15,509 nt of DNA from DATILL01 sp035476575 (GCA_035476575.1 DATILL010000128.1:1-15509); one strand, 5' to 3'. Positions 1-7,449 are shown, numbered from the stretch's first letter. Made by a program: numbers and translations. The notes: generated by a model not told the origin, from the sequence alone.

Positions 1-1
1 C

Positions 2-742
2 GTGCTGATCCCGGATGCGGACCGGATCCCGCCGACGGCGCGGGTGGCGACGTACCCGACACAGGAGCGGTACGGGCTGGTCTGGGTCTGGTACGGCACC
101 CCCGAACCGGCCTACGACATCCCCGACTTCCCACCCCTGGAACCAGGCGGCGGCAGGTACCGCCGCTACGCCTTCACCTACCTCACACCGGTTCCGCCGG
201 CACGGGTCCTCGAGAACGCCTTCGACCCGGCGCACTTTCGCTTCGTGCACGGCATCCCGTCGCAGAGCCCGCCGATCCTGCACTGGCTGACGGACCCGGC
301 GGCTGCGGCGGCCAACGGCGCGCCCATCGGCGGTGGCGCCTGGGTGGGCGCCCGACTCGACGTGGCGCTGCGCCTGCCGCTGCTGGGGGAGCGCGGGCTC
401 ACCCTGCTCGTGGACGGCTGGCCCGGCGGGCAACGCCTGACCTTCCTGCTGGGTGAGCGCTCCGTGGCCAGGGAGCTGCTCACGATCACGCCGGTCCGGC
501 CCGGACTGACGGTCTTCCAGGGCTGGTCGCTGGTGGGACGGTCGCGCCACCTGCTCGGCTCGTCCGCCGCGTTCTGGGCGTACCGTGGCCAGCACTGGCT
601 CGGGACCCTGCAGGACCTGGCCATCTACCGCGACGCCGTACCGACCGACGGATCCGTCAACGAACCCCAGGACGAGGGTGTCCTGCGGTTTCGCAAGTAC
701 TATCAGGGCTGGGTGCAGCGTGCTGAGCGTCCGACGCCGTGA
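2..742 (+). CDS. Rieske non-haem iron oxygenase, C-terminal part (5' end outside the window)
   Basis: The reading frame is open from the left edge, so this is the C-terminal ~246 residues of a longer protein; the Rieske [2Fe-2S] part lies outside the window. What is visible is the catalytic domain. The stretch VLENAFDPAHFRFVHG gives the mononuclear iron signature E-x3-D-x2-H-x4-H, and LQDLAIYRD near the C-terminus probably supplies the third, acidic iron ligand. Enzymes of this family use a reductase-fed Rieske centre to activate O2 for hydroxylation, O-demethylation or oxidative cyclisation; the substrate cannot be read from sequence. The C-terminus (DLAIYRD...FRKYYQGW) matches the next gene (DLPIFDT...FRRFYQRW), so the two are tandem paralogues. 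The downstream oxygenase probably starts inside this gene's last codons, implying one transcript. Family assignment is firm, substrate unknown. Confidence 0.88.
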   Translation: MLIPDADRIPPTARVATYPTQERYGLVWVWYGTPEPAYDIPDFPPLEPGGGRYRRYAFTYLTPVPPARVLENAFDPAHFRFVHGIPSQSPPILHWLTDPAAAAANGAPIGGGAWVGARLDVALRLPLLGERGLTLLVDGWPGGQRLTFLLGERSVARELLTITPVRPGLTVFQGWSLVGRSRHLLGSSAAFWAYRGQHWLGTLQDLAIYRDAVPTDGSVNEPQDEGVLRFRKYYQGWVQRAERPTP

Positions 743-1799
743 AGCGAGGTCGTTCTACCGGCCGGCGGCGGCGCCGGCCGGGACGGGCGACCTCAACCTC
801 GCCACCGGCTGGTACGTCGTGCTGCGCTCGGCCGCGCTGCGCCGGTCGCCGGCCCGGGTCGATCTCTTCGGCGCCTCGTACGTGGCCTGGCGCGCCGCCG
901 ACCGTGCGCCGGTGCTGATGCCGCTGCACTGCCCGCACATGGGCGCGGCGCTGTCCGGCGGGCGGGTCGTGGACGGCAGCCTGGAGTGCCCGTTCCACCG
1001 CTGGCGGTTCCGGCCTGACGGCAGCTGCCGGTCCCTGCCGGACGACCGCCGGCCGCCCGCGGCCGCCCGGACCCCCTCGCTGCCGACGACCGAGCGGGAC
1101 GGGTACGTCTGGGTCTGGCACGGCGGCGACCAGCCGCTGTACCCGCTGCCGGGCACGGCTCTCGGCGCACCCGGCTTGCCGCCGACGTACCCGGTCTTCC
1201 ACCTGGAGGACCCCGCGGGCACGACGGTGCGCCGGATCCTGGAGAACACCTTCGACCCCGACCACCTGGTCGCCCTGCATGGCCTGAACGTCCGAGGAAG
1301 CCCGGAGTCCGAGATCCTCGACGCCGAGGCAGCGGAAGCCGTCTTCGGCGCCACCCCGGTGTCCGGCAGCCGGATGGGCGCGATCTTCGCCTGGCCGTCG
1401 TACGCCGGATGGCTGGGGCGCGTCTCCGACGCGGCCGGTCTCAACGCGGACCGCTTCGAGCTGCGGGTGGCGGCCTGGCCGACGCTCCAGCACGTCTACT
1501 ACTTCGCCGACGACGTGCCGCACTACCACCTCGTCTTGGCGGTCACGCCGGTCGCGGAGGAGCGCACGGTCCAGCACATCGCCGTCGCCGTCTCCCGCCA
1601 CGGCGGCGGCCTCACCGATCGCCTCCGGTACGCCGTGCACCGCGGCGAGGTGACCGTCGCCGCCCGCCAGGATCTGCCGATCTTCGACACCATGCGGCGC
1701 GGTGACCAGCATGGCATCTACGTCGCCGGCGACTGGCCGCTGCGCGAGTTCCGCAGGTTCTACCAGCGCTGGACCGATCCCGCGCAGCAGCATGCCTGA
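720..1799 (+). CDS. Rieske (2Fe-2S) non-haem iron oxygenase, alpha-type
   Basis: Complete single-subunit Rieske oxygenase of 359 residues from GTG 720, which overlaps the upstream gene by 23 bases. The frame is open further upstream to GTG 585, but that extension only reads the other frame of the first oxygenase. Rieske cluster ligands are C71-P-H73 and C90-x2-H93 (CPHMGAALSGG ... CPFHRW). The catalytic iron site is E175-x3-D179-x2-H182-x4-H187 (LENTFDPDHLVALHG), with an Asp of RQDLPIFD near the C-terminus as the likely third ligand. Such proteins are cytosolic and need a ferredoxin/reductase partner, not encoded here. The layout resembles VanA/pheophorbide-oxygenase-like single-component alpha subunits, and also RedG-type oxidative cyclases. 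The stop codon overlaps the ATG of the next gene by 8 bases, so oxygenase and dikinase-like enzyme are probably translationally coupled and act in the same pathway. Confidence 0.9.
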   Translation: MLSVRRREARSFYRPAAAPAGTGDLNLATGWYVVLRSAALRRSPARVDLFGASYVAWRAADRAPVLMPLHCPHMGAALSGGRVVDGSLECPFHRWRFRPDGSCRSLPDDRRPPAAARTPSLPTTERDGYVWVWHGGDQPLYPLPGTALGAPGLPPTYPVFHLEDPAGTTVRRILENTFDPDHLVALHGLNVRGSPESEILDAEAAEAVFGATPVSGSRMGAIFAWPSYAGWLGRVSDAAGLNADRFELRVAAWPTLQHVYYFADDVPHYHLVLAVTPVAEERTVQHIAVAVSRHGGGLTDRLRYAVHRGEVTVAARQDLPIFDTMRRGDQHGIYVAGDWPLREFRRFYQRWTDPAQQHA

Positions 1800-4290
1800 C
1801 CGTCCGCCGCTGGTGGATCTCGCCGACGTGAGGATCCGGGACGTACCGCTGGTCGGCGGTAAGGCGGCCCGGCTCGGCGAGCTCGCAGCCCGAGGCTTCC
1901 CGGTCCCGGCGGGCTTCTGCGTCACCACCGACGTGTACGACCAGCTCGTCGGTCCCCGCGTCCGGCGGGTCCGTGCCGAACTCGGCGTCGAGGCGGGCGC
2001 TGCGCTGCCCGACGGCCTGCGCGACGCGTTCGCGGCCCGGATGCGCGACGGGGTGGCGCGCCTGGACTTCCCGCCGCCGCTCGTACGGGACCTCGAGCGC
2101 CGGGCGGAGCCGCTGATCGGCGCCGGCGTCGCGGTCCGCTCGTCGGCGACCGCCGAGGACACGGAGGGGGCGAGCTTCGCCGGGCAGTATGCGACCACCC
2201 TGCAGGTCACCCGGACCGAGGCGGTCGTGGCCGCGATCCGCGAATGCTGGGCCTCGCTGTGGAGCCCGACCGCCGTGGCCTACCGGGCGCGGCACGCGAC
2301 GGATCCCGCGGCCGCCCGGATGGCCGTGCTCGTCCAGACGATGGTCGGGGCCCGCTGCGCGGGCGTGATGTTCGTCCCGGTGGCAGGCGCCGACGTCGTC
2401 ATCGAGGCGGTCGAGGGAACCGGCGACCGGCTCGTCGACGGCGTCGCCACTCCAGAGCACCTTGAGGTCGGTACGCCCGGTGCGCCGGTCCGGCGTGGCC
2501 CCGCCCCGCCGGACGCCGCCGGCCCGGTGCTCGACGACGGCGCGGCGACGGAGCTGGCCGCGCTGGGGCGGAGGGTCCAGGACGCCCTAGGCGGCGGCCA
2601 GGACATCGAGTGGGCCCGTACCGGCACGGCCTTCCACCTGCTGCAGGCCCGGCCGATCACCGCGGACGTGCCCGGGCTGGCCCCGACGGCAGCCTGGGCC
2701 AGCCCCGTCGATGGCGCGTCCTGGGCGCGCATCAGCATCTGCGACTCCTGGCTGCCCGAGCCGCTCTCGCCGCTGTTCGCGACCACGCTCTTCCCCCGGC
2801 TGATCGACGAGTGGACCGCCAACTGGGCGGGCGGGAAGGCGAAGCGCAACCCGCTCGTGCCCGAGCCCATGCACGGCACGGTGGAGGGGTTCGCGTACCT
2901 GCGCATCGACTTCCCGCTCAACCGGCATCCCTGGCTGACGCTGCGGCTCATCGGCTCCTGGTTTCGGTTCCACCTCTCACCGGTGGCGGCGCGGTGGCGA
3001 GAGGAGGTGTTGCCCCGACACCGGCAGCGGGTCGCCGAGCTGTCACGGCTGGACCTGGCGGCGCTCGATCCGGTTCGGCTGCTGCGGATCATCGGCGAGC
3101 TGGAGGGGCTCGGCGGCCGGTACTGGGCGATCATCGGCGGCCTCGCCTGGTACTGGAACGCTGGCGAGTGGTTCCTCGCCCGGGCCTTCCCGGCGGCACG
3201 GCTGCGCGACGCCGACCCGGGGCTCGGGCCCGTCTCGTACTCGACCCTGCTGCAGGGCGAGGACTCGCTCGCGTACCGGGCCGAGTGCGGCCTGTACGAC
3301 CTGGCCCGGCGCCCGACCGAGGACCTCGACGCCGGGCTGGCGCAGCACCTGCTCCGGTTCGGCCACCTCGTCTACCACCTGGACGTCGCCGAGCCCACCG
3401 CGGGCGAGCGTCCCGAGGTCGTGCGCGAGACCGTCGAGGCGTACCGGGACGGCCGGGCCGGCGACCCGCGGGAGCGGCAGCGACGCCTCCGCCGGCAGAG
3501 CGAGGAGGTCCTCGCCGCCGCGCACCGCGTGCTGCGCGGCTCACCCGTACGCCGCCGGTTCCTGGACGGCGCGCTGCGCTGGACCCGACGCTGGAGCGCC
3601 GTCCGGGACGAGGCGCTGCACGAGTTCACCCTTCCCTGGCCACTGATCCGGCGGGGCTACCTTGAGCTCGGCCGGCGGCTGGTCGACCGCGGCGCGTTCA
3701 CCGACGCCGAGGACGTCTTCCAGCTCACAGGCGCCGAGCTGCGGCGCTGGTGCGAGCGGCCCAACCGCACCGACACCTCGGACTGGGCCCGGACCGTACG
3801 CCGCCGGCGGGCCGAGCAGGAGGGGCGGCGCCGGCTGACGCCCCCTGAGACCGTCCCGGCCGACGTCCGGGTCGTCCTCGGCCCCTGGGACATCACGTCG
3901 CTCGCCCTGTTCGGCCGCTTGGAGGGCCGGAGCGCGGACGGCGAGCTGCGCGGGTCCGGGGTGAGCGCCGGCCGGGTCCGGGGACGGGTCCGCCTGCTGC
4001 GGTCCGTGCCGGAGGCCGCCGACCTGGCTCCGGACGATGTCCTCGTCGTCGCCCACATCACGCCGGCCTGGTCGTCAGTGATCGCGCGTGCCGGCGCGGT
4101 GGTGACTGACATCGGCGGCTCGCTGTCGCACGGCTCGATCGTCACCCGGGAACTCGGCGTGCCCGCCGTCATGGGCACTGGCAACGCGACGAAGGTGCTG
4201 ACCGAGGGCCAACTCGTGGACGTCGACGGCGGAGCCGGCGTCGTACGGCTGTGCGGCGGGGCGGACCGACGCCATGACCGTCCCTCCTGA
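1792..4290 (+). CDS. PEP-synthase / rifampin-phosphotransferase-like dikinase (RPH/PigC-RedH type architecture)
   Basis: 832 residues from ATG 1792. An N-terminal PEP/pyruvate-dikinase ATP-grasp domain spans about 10-290, with VGGKAARLGEL (K24), VAVRSSATAEDTEGASFAGQ (R116) and LLQARPIT (R287). A long central domain (~300-720) has no familiar catalytic motif and should be the substrate-binding part. The C-terminal swivelling phosphohistidine domain carries GGSLSHGSIVTREL with H780 as the phospho-carrier. Size and order match rifampin phosphotransferase and the prodiginine condensing enzymes PigC/RedH more than housekeeping PEP synthase, which has a C-terminal PEP-binding barrel missing here. 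In the known enzymes ATP phosphorylates the His and the phosphate then activates or inactivates a small molecule. In an operon with two oxygenases I infer ATP-driven phosphorylation or condensation of a pathway intermediate; antibiotic inactivation is an alternative. The gene overlaps the next by 17 bases. Confidence 0.85.
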   Translation: MPDRPPLVDLADVRIRDVPLVGGKAARLGELAARGFPVPAGFCVTTDVYDQLVGPRVRRVRAELGVEAGAALPDGLRDAFAARMRDGVARLDFPPPLVRDLERRAEPLIGAGVAVRSSATAEDTEGASFAGQYATTLQVTRTEAVVAAIRECWASLWSPTAVAYRARHATDPAAARMAVLVQTMVGARCAGVMFVPVAGADVVIEAVEGTGDRLVDGVATPEHLEVGTPGAPVRRGPAPPDAAGPVLDDGAATELAALGRRVQDALGGGQDIEWARTGTAFHLLQARPITADVPGLAPTAAWASPVDGASWARISICDSWLPEPLSPLFATTLFPRLIDEWTANWAGGKAKRNPLVPEPMHGTVEGFAYLRIDFPLNRHPWLTLRLIGSWFRFHLSPVAARWREEVLPRHRQRVAELSRLDLAALDPVRLLRIIGELEGLGGRYWAIIGGLAWYWNAGEWFLARAFPAARLRDADPGLGPVSYSTLLQGEDSLAYRAECGLYDLARRPTEDLDAGLAQHLLRFGHLVYHLDVAEPTAGERPEVVRETVEAYRDGRAGDPRERQRRLRRQSEEVLAAAHRVLRGSPVRRRFLDGALRWTRRWSAVRDEALHEFTLPWPLIRRGYLELGRRLVDRGAFTDAEDVFQLTGAELRRWCERPNRTDTSDWARTVRRRRAEQEGRRRLTPPETVPADVRVVLGPWDITSLALFGRLEGRSADGELRGSGVSAGRVRGRVRLLRSVPEAADLAPDDVLVVAHITPAWSSVIARAGAVVTDIGGSLSHGSIVTRELGVPAVMGTGNATKVLTEGQLVDVDGGAGVVRLCGGADRRHDRPS

Positions 4291-5278
4291 CCCGACCGTG
4301 GCGCCGGCCCGGCCGCGTGGGCGTAGGCGACTCGCCCTGGCCGTCCAGGCCACCGGCGTCGTCCTGTGCCTCGCCGCAGTGGTCTGGGTCGTCCGTGGGG
4401 TCGACGTCCATCTGCTCAGCGAGACGCTCGGCCGGGTCACGCTGCCGCCGCTGATCCTCGCCGTGACGCTCAACGTGACCGGGCAGCTGACCCGTGCGGC
4501 CGGCTGGCGGGTGCTGCTGGGCCTGGCGCACCGACTCCCCGGCGCCCGCCTGGTCCAGTACGAGTTCGCGGCGCAGGCGGTCACGGCCATAACCCCGGAA
4601 GGATCCGGCGAGGCGCTGCGCCTGTGGTGGCTGTCCCGGGAGGGCGTACCGCCGGCCACGACGACGGCCATCATCGCGGCCCGGAAGCTGATGAGCAGCC
4701 TGGGACTGGTGCCCTTCGTAGTCGTCCTGCCGTGGACAGCCGACCTGCCGGTCTGGTGCGTCTGGCTGGTCGCGGCGTACTCGGGGTTGCTCGTCGCGCT
4801 GCTGGCCGTGCTGCTGGTCTTCCTGCACCGCCGCCAGCCGTACACCGAGCCTGCCGGCGGTCGGGTCCGGCGCCTGGCCCGGAAGGTGCTCGACGGCCTG
4901 ACGCCGCTGCGCGAGGGGCGGGTGCTCGCCGCGTCGTTCGGGCTGGCCTGCACCACCCGGGCTACCGACCTGGCCGCGGCGTGGATCGTCACCGCGAGCC
5001 TGGGCCTGCCGACCGGGTACGCCGCAGCGGTCCTGCCGTTGCTGCTCATCGAAGTCTCGAACGCGCTGCCCACGGCGCCCGCCCAGATCGGCAGCTTCGA
5101 GGCGGGCGCGGCCTCCGCCGTCCGGCTGCTCGGCGGGTCGGCCACCGACAGCGTAGCCTTCGCCGTGCTCTTCCACGCCCAGCAGGTACTCCCGCAGATC
5201 GTCGCGGGTCTCGTGCCACTGTGGGCCGTGTCGACGGCGCGGCGCCGCGAAGCCACCAGGCAGGAGCAGACAAAGTGA
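4274..5278 (+). CDS. Lysylphosphatidylglycerol-synthase transmembrane-domain (YbhN/UPF0104) flippase-like membrane protein
   Basis: 334 residues from ATG 4274, inside the end of the dikinase gene. A short basic Pro-rich N-terminus (PARPRGRRRL) is followed by about seven to eight hydrophobic segments, roughly at 20-40, 55-75, 142-153, 160-184, 215-240, 248-262 and 292-318. Family landmarks are ITPEGSGEALRLWW (108-119) and PTAPAQIGSFEAG (266-278). These match the conserved loops of the MprF/AglD/YbhN superfamily (DUF2156-free, membrane part only). MprF's membrane domain flips lysyl-phosphatidylglycerol, and relatives are thought to move lipids or polyprenyl-linked compounds. The soluble aminoacyl-transferase part of MprF is absent. 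Next to an isoprenoid-cyclase-like gene, a role in moving a lipid or prenylated product across the membrane is plausible but unproven. It ends in a GTGA overlap with the phosphatase gene. Confidence 0.82.
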   Translation: MTVPPDPTVAPARPRGRRRLALAVQATGVVLCLAAVVWVVRGVDVHLLSETLGRVTLPPLILAVTLNVTGQLTRAAGWRVLLGLAHRLPGARLVQYEFAAQAVTAITPEGSGEALRLWWLSREGVPPATTTAIIAARKLMSSLGLVPFVVVLPWTADLPVWCVWLVAAYSGLLVALLAVLLVFLHRRQPYTEPAGGRVRRLARKVLDGLTPLREGRVLAASFGLACTTRATDLAAAWIVTASLGLPTGYAAAVLPLLLIEVSNALPTAPAQIGSFEAGAASAVRLLGGSATDSVAFAVLFHAQQVLPQIVAGLVPLWAVSTARRREATRQEQTK

Positions 5279-5706
5279 GCGACGCATGGGACGAGCAGGC
5301 CGAGGGCGTAGTCACGTTCCCGTCGGGACGGCGGGTCCGCGGCCGGGGCCTGCGCGACGGCGTGCGCCCGGGGCCGCCCTCGGAGTTCGGCCTCTACCTC
5401 ACCGGGAAGCGGCCGCCCGAGCAGCCCTGGCCGTCCCGGTGGGTGAAGTGGCACGACTTCTGGCTGCCGAGCTCGCCGGAGGACGCCACGGCCGCACTGC
5501 ACGAGGCCTGGCGCACGGCGGCCGACCGCCGGGTGGAGATCGCCTGCGGCGGCGGAGTCGGCCGCACCGGAACCGCGCTGGCTTGCCTCGCCGTGCTCGA
5601 CGGCGTGCCGGCCGCGGAGGCGGTCGCCTTCGTCCGGCAGCGGTACGCGCCGCGCGCGGTGGAGACGCCCTGGCAGCGGCACTTCGTGGAGCGCTTCGCC
5701 CGCTGA
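5275..5706 (+). CDS. Small protein-tyrosine/dual-specificity-type phosphatase (Cys-based)
   Basis: 143 residues from GTG 5275, sharing GTGA with the preceding stop codon. The frame is open far upstream, but that part is a shadow of the flippase gene. The P-loop is C91-GGGVG-R97-TG, a C(x)5R-T signature typical of protein-tyrosine and dual-specificity phosphatases. The usual His before the Cys is replaced by Ala (EIACGGGVGRTG), a deviation that may change the Cys pKa. D61 in WHDFWLPSSPED, or D70, is a candidate general acid. A conserved tail RYAPRAVETPWQRHFVERF resembles the Q-loop end of small actinobacterial PTPs. In this operon it could dephosphorylate a protein or a small phosphorylated intermediate, for example one made by the dikinase-like enzyme; that is inference. 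It is the last gene before a hairpin shared with the convergent terpene-cyclase-like gene. Confidence 0.78.
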   Translation: MSDAWDEQAEGVVTFPSGRRVRGRGLRDGVRPGPPSEFGLYLTGKRPPEQPWPSRWVKWHDFWLPSSPEDATAALHEAWRTAADRRVEIACGGGVGRTGTALACLAVLDGVPAAEAVAFVRQRYAPRAVETPWQRHFVERFAR

Positions 5707-5709
5707 CGA

Positions 5710-5755
5710 CCGTGGCAGCCGGGCCGACGAACCTGTTTCAGAACCGGCGCCACGG
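5710..5755. terminator. Bidirectional hairpin terminator between convergent genes
   Basis: The arms ccgtggc-a-gccgg (5710-5722) and ccggcgccacgg (5744-5755) pair over 12 bp with a single bulged A and a 21-base loop. The hairpin begins just after the phosphatase stop and extends over the last codons of the convergent - strand gene. No U-tract follows, which is usual for actinobacterial terminators. Position and stem strength suggest it stops transcription from both sides. Confidence 0.5.
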
Positions 5756-7300
5756 CGACTCGCCGGCGGCGCGGATCTTCTTGTAGAGCATGCGCGAGTA
5801 GACCGCGTCCACTGCGAAGGTGGCCCAGTACGTGACGTTGATCAGCGGCGTGAGGGGATAGTCGCGGTGCCGGAACGAGCCGGAGGCGAACTCCCGGAAG
5901 CTGCGCGGCAGCGGCTGCTCCGGCGACGTCGTGACGGTCAGCGCGGTCGCCAGCCAGGCGAGGAAGGTACCGATCCACTTGAACACCGCGACGTACATCG
6001 ACTGGCCCCCGATGGAGTTCCGGCGCTCCAGCATGGCGATGTAGAGGATCGACATCATGAGGTTGATGCCGAAGCCGGTGTACTCGCCGTCGGGGTCGTT
6101 GAACTCGACGAAGCTGAGGTACATCGCCGGCATCGCGAACGCGATCGCGCCGGTGAGAATGGCGTGGAAGTGGTCGCGGACGAACGGAGAGGCGAAGTCG
6201 GCCTTGCCGTACTTCCAGGCCTGCCAGGCGATGACGAGGTCGATGACGAAGCAGGGGATGCTCAGGATGTGGATGTAGTCGCCGAGCGGGTCAAGCAGGA
6301 AGCCGTACACGAACTCCCATGACAGGTTGGCCGCGAGGGCCGGGATCGGCACCCCGAAAGTGGAGTCGGCGAAACCGCGCCGGATGATCGCCGCGTACGC
6401 GATGACCCACGCGATCACGCAGGCGGTCCCGGCGAGGAAGACGCTCCACGAGATCTCCGGGGCCTTCTTGCCGGGTACGGGTTCCGCCGGTCGGGGAATG
6501 GGATTCGGGTAGGCCGCGACGGCCGCGGCGTACCGGGGCCGGCAGAGCCGGGCGATCTCGTCCCGCCGCACTGGCGGGAAGGCGGCCAGCCGCTGCTCGA
6601 ACAGGGCTTCGTAGCGGTCCACCTCGCGGCGCAGCATAGTCGCCGCCTCGTCGCCGTACAGGTCGACGAACGCAGCGTAGACGTTGAACGTGCTGGCGGC
6701 CACGTCCTTCTCATAGTGCGTCAGGTCGTTGGCGATGTCGGCGAGCACCTCGACCGGCCAGAGCAGGTCACGCATCTGCGCGTCCGGCCGGATACCGCGC
6801 AGGGCCGCGGTCATGGCATGTAACATCCGTACGTCCGTCGGGCGCAGCTCGGCCATCGCCAGCACGTCCTCGTGGCTCGGGTTCCCCCGCGAGGTCATCG
6901 CGTTCTCCAGCCGAATGAATCGCTCGCCCTCGTCCACCTGCCGGGCCACCTCGTCATTCCAGGCGCCCACCGCCTGCAGCGCCCGCTCGAACACCCGCTT
7001 GTACGTGTGGAACGAGTAGTAGTCGCGGATGCGTATGGCGTCGAGATCGACGGAGGTGTTCCGCTCCGCCAGCGAGTCGACCCGGTAGACCAGGTACTCG
7101 ACGGCCGTCAGGAGCGGCGTGATGCGCAGACGCTGGCGGCGGGGTACGTGGTCGATCGGGTAGTACAGCGCGCCGGCGTAGTCCCGGACGATGCCGACCG
7201 CCCTGACGATCGGGGCGCCGGCGAGGGAGGCCCATACGGACGCCGTCCGCTCCTCGACCACCTGTCGCAGTCGGTCCCGTTGCACCTTCACACGGCCCAT
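5738..7300 (-). CDS. Putative bifunctional isoprenoid enzyme: class I isoprenoid-synthase-like domain fused to Pyr4/PaxB-type integral-membrane terpene cyclase
   Basis: 520 residues from ATG 7300, with GAAGG six bases upstream. Residues 1-265 are soluble and helical. They contain VYRVD75SLAE, a possible remnant of the first Asp-rich motif, and A-N191-DLTHYEK-D199, close to the NSE/DTE magnesium-binding motif of class I terpene synthases but with His for Ser/Thr and Asp for Glu. After a Pro-rich linker (267-276), residues 284-510 form about seven hydrophobic segments. There ALAANLSW-E329-FVYG, GGQSMYVAVFKWIGT (431-445) and D498 in TFAVDAVYSRMLYKK resemble the fungal Pyr4/PaxB/AndB cyclases, whose essential Glu and Asp lie in equivalent places. 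Those enzymes start cyclisation by protonating an epoxide or alkene in the membrane. I infer a terpenoid-forming or -modifying enzyme. It faces the oxygenase operon convergently and has its own upstream region. The C-terminal call is moderately firm, the N-terminal call tentative. Confidence 0.65.
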   Translation of the reverse strand: MGRVKVQRDRLRQVVEERTASVWASLAGAPIVRAVGIVRDYAGALYYPIDHVPRRQRLRITPLLTAVEYLVYRVDSLAERNTSVDLDAIRIRDYYSFHTYKRVFERALQAVGAWNDEVARQVDEGERFIRLENAMTSRGNPSHEDVLAMAELRPTDVRMLHAMTAALRGIRPDAQMRDLLWPVEVLADIANDLTHYEKDVAASTFNVYAAFVDLYGDEAATMLRREVDRYEALFEQRLAAFPPVRRDEIARLCRPRYAAAVAAYPNPIPRPAEPVPGKKAPEISWSVFLAGTACVIAWVIAYAAIIRRGFADSTFGVPIPALAANLSWEFVYGFLLDPLGDYIHILSIPCFVIDLVIAWQAWKYGKADFASPFVRDHFHAILTGAIAFAMPAMYLSFVEFNDPDGEYTGFGINLMMSILYIAMLERRNSIGGQSMYVAVFKWIGTFLAWLATALTVTTSPEQPLPRSFREFASGSFRHRDYPLTPLINVTYWATFAVDAVYSRMLYKKIRAAGESPWRRF

Positions 7301-7362
7301 GCCAGACCTTCACTTCCCCTTCGCACCACTACCGGCCGGCGACACACCCGCCGTCCGGTTGA

Positions 7363-7373
7363 CCATAGTATGG
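7363..7373. promoter_or_regulatory. Small palindrome upstream of the terpene-cyclase-like gene (possible operator/-10 region)
   Basis: ccata-g-tatgg is a perfect 5+1+5 palindrome 62 bases before the start codon at 7300. It is the most AT-rich spot in a GC-rich gap, and on the - strand it contains catactatgg, a weak -10-like string. No convincing -35 box is seen at proper spacing, so promoter and operator roles are both guesses. Confidence 0.2.
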
Positions 7374-7449
7374 GCTTGGTGGCTCCCCGGTCGGCGGTGA
7401 TTCCCGCGCGAAGATCAGCCAGGCGCTTCGTGTCACTCGGTGTCTTGCT

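Noticed and set aside
1..4290. Prodiginine biosynthetic cluster
   Set aside because: Only the RedG/RedH-like family pairing is present; no bipyrrole, PKS or pyrrole-carboxylate genes are seen.
4075..5682. 535-codon - strand ORF over the flippase and phosphatase genes
   Set aside because: It has shadow composition, while the opposite strand carries two recognisable families with coupled starts.
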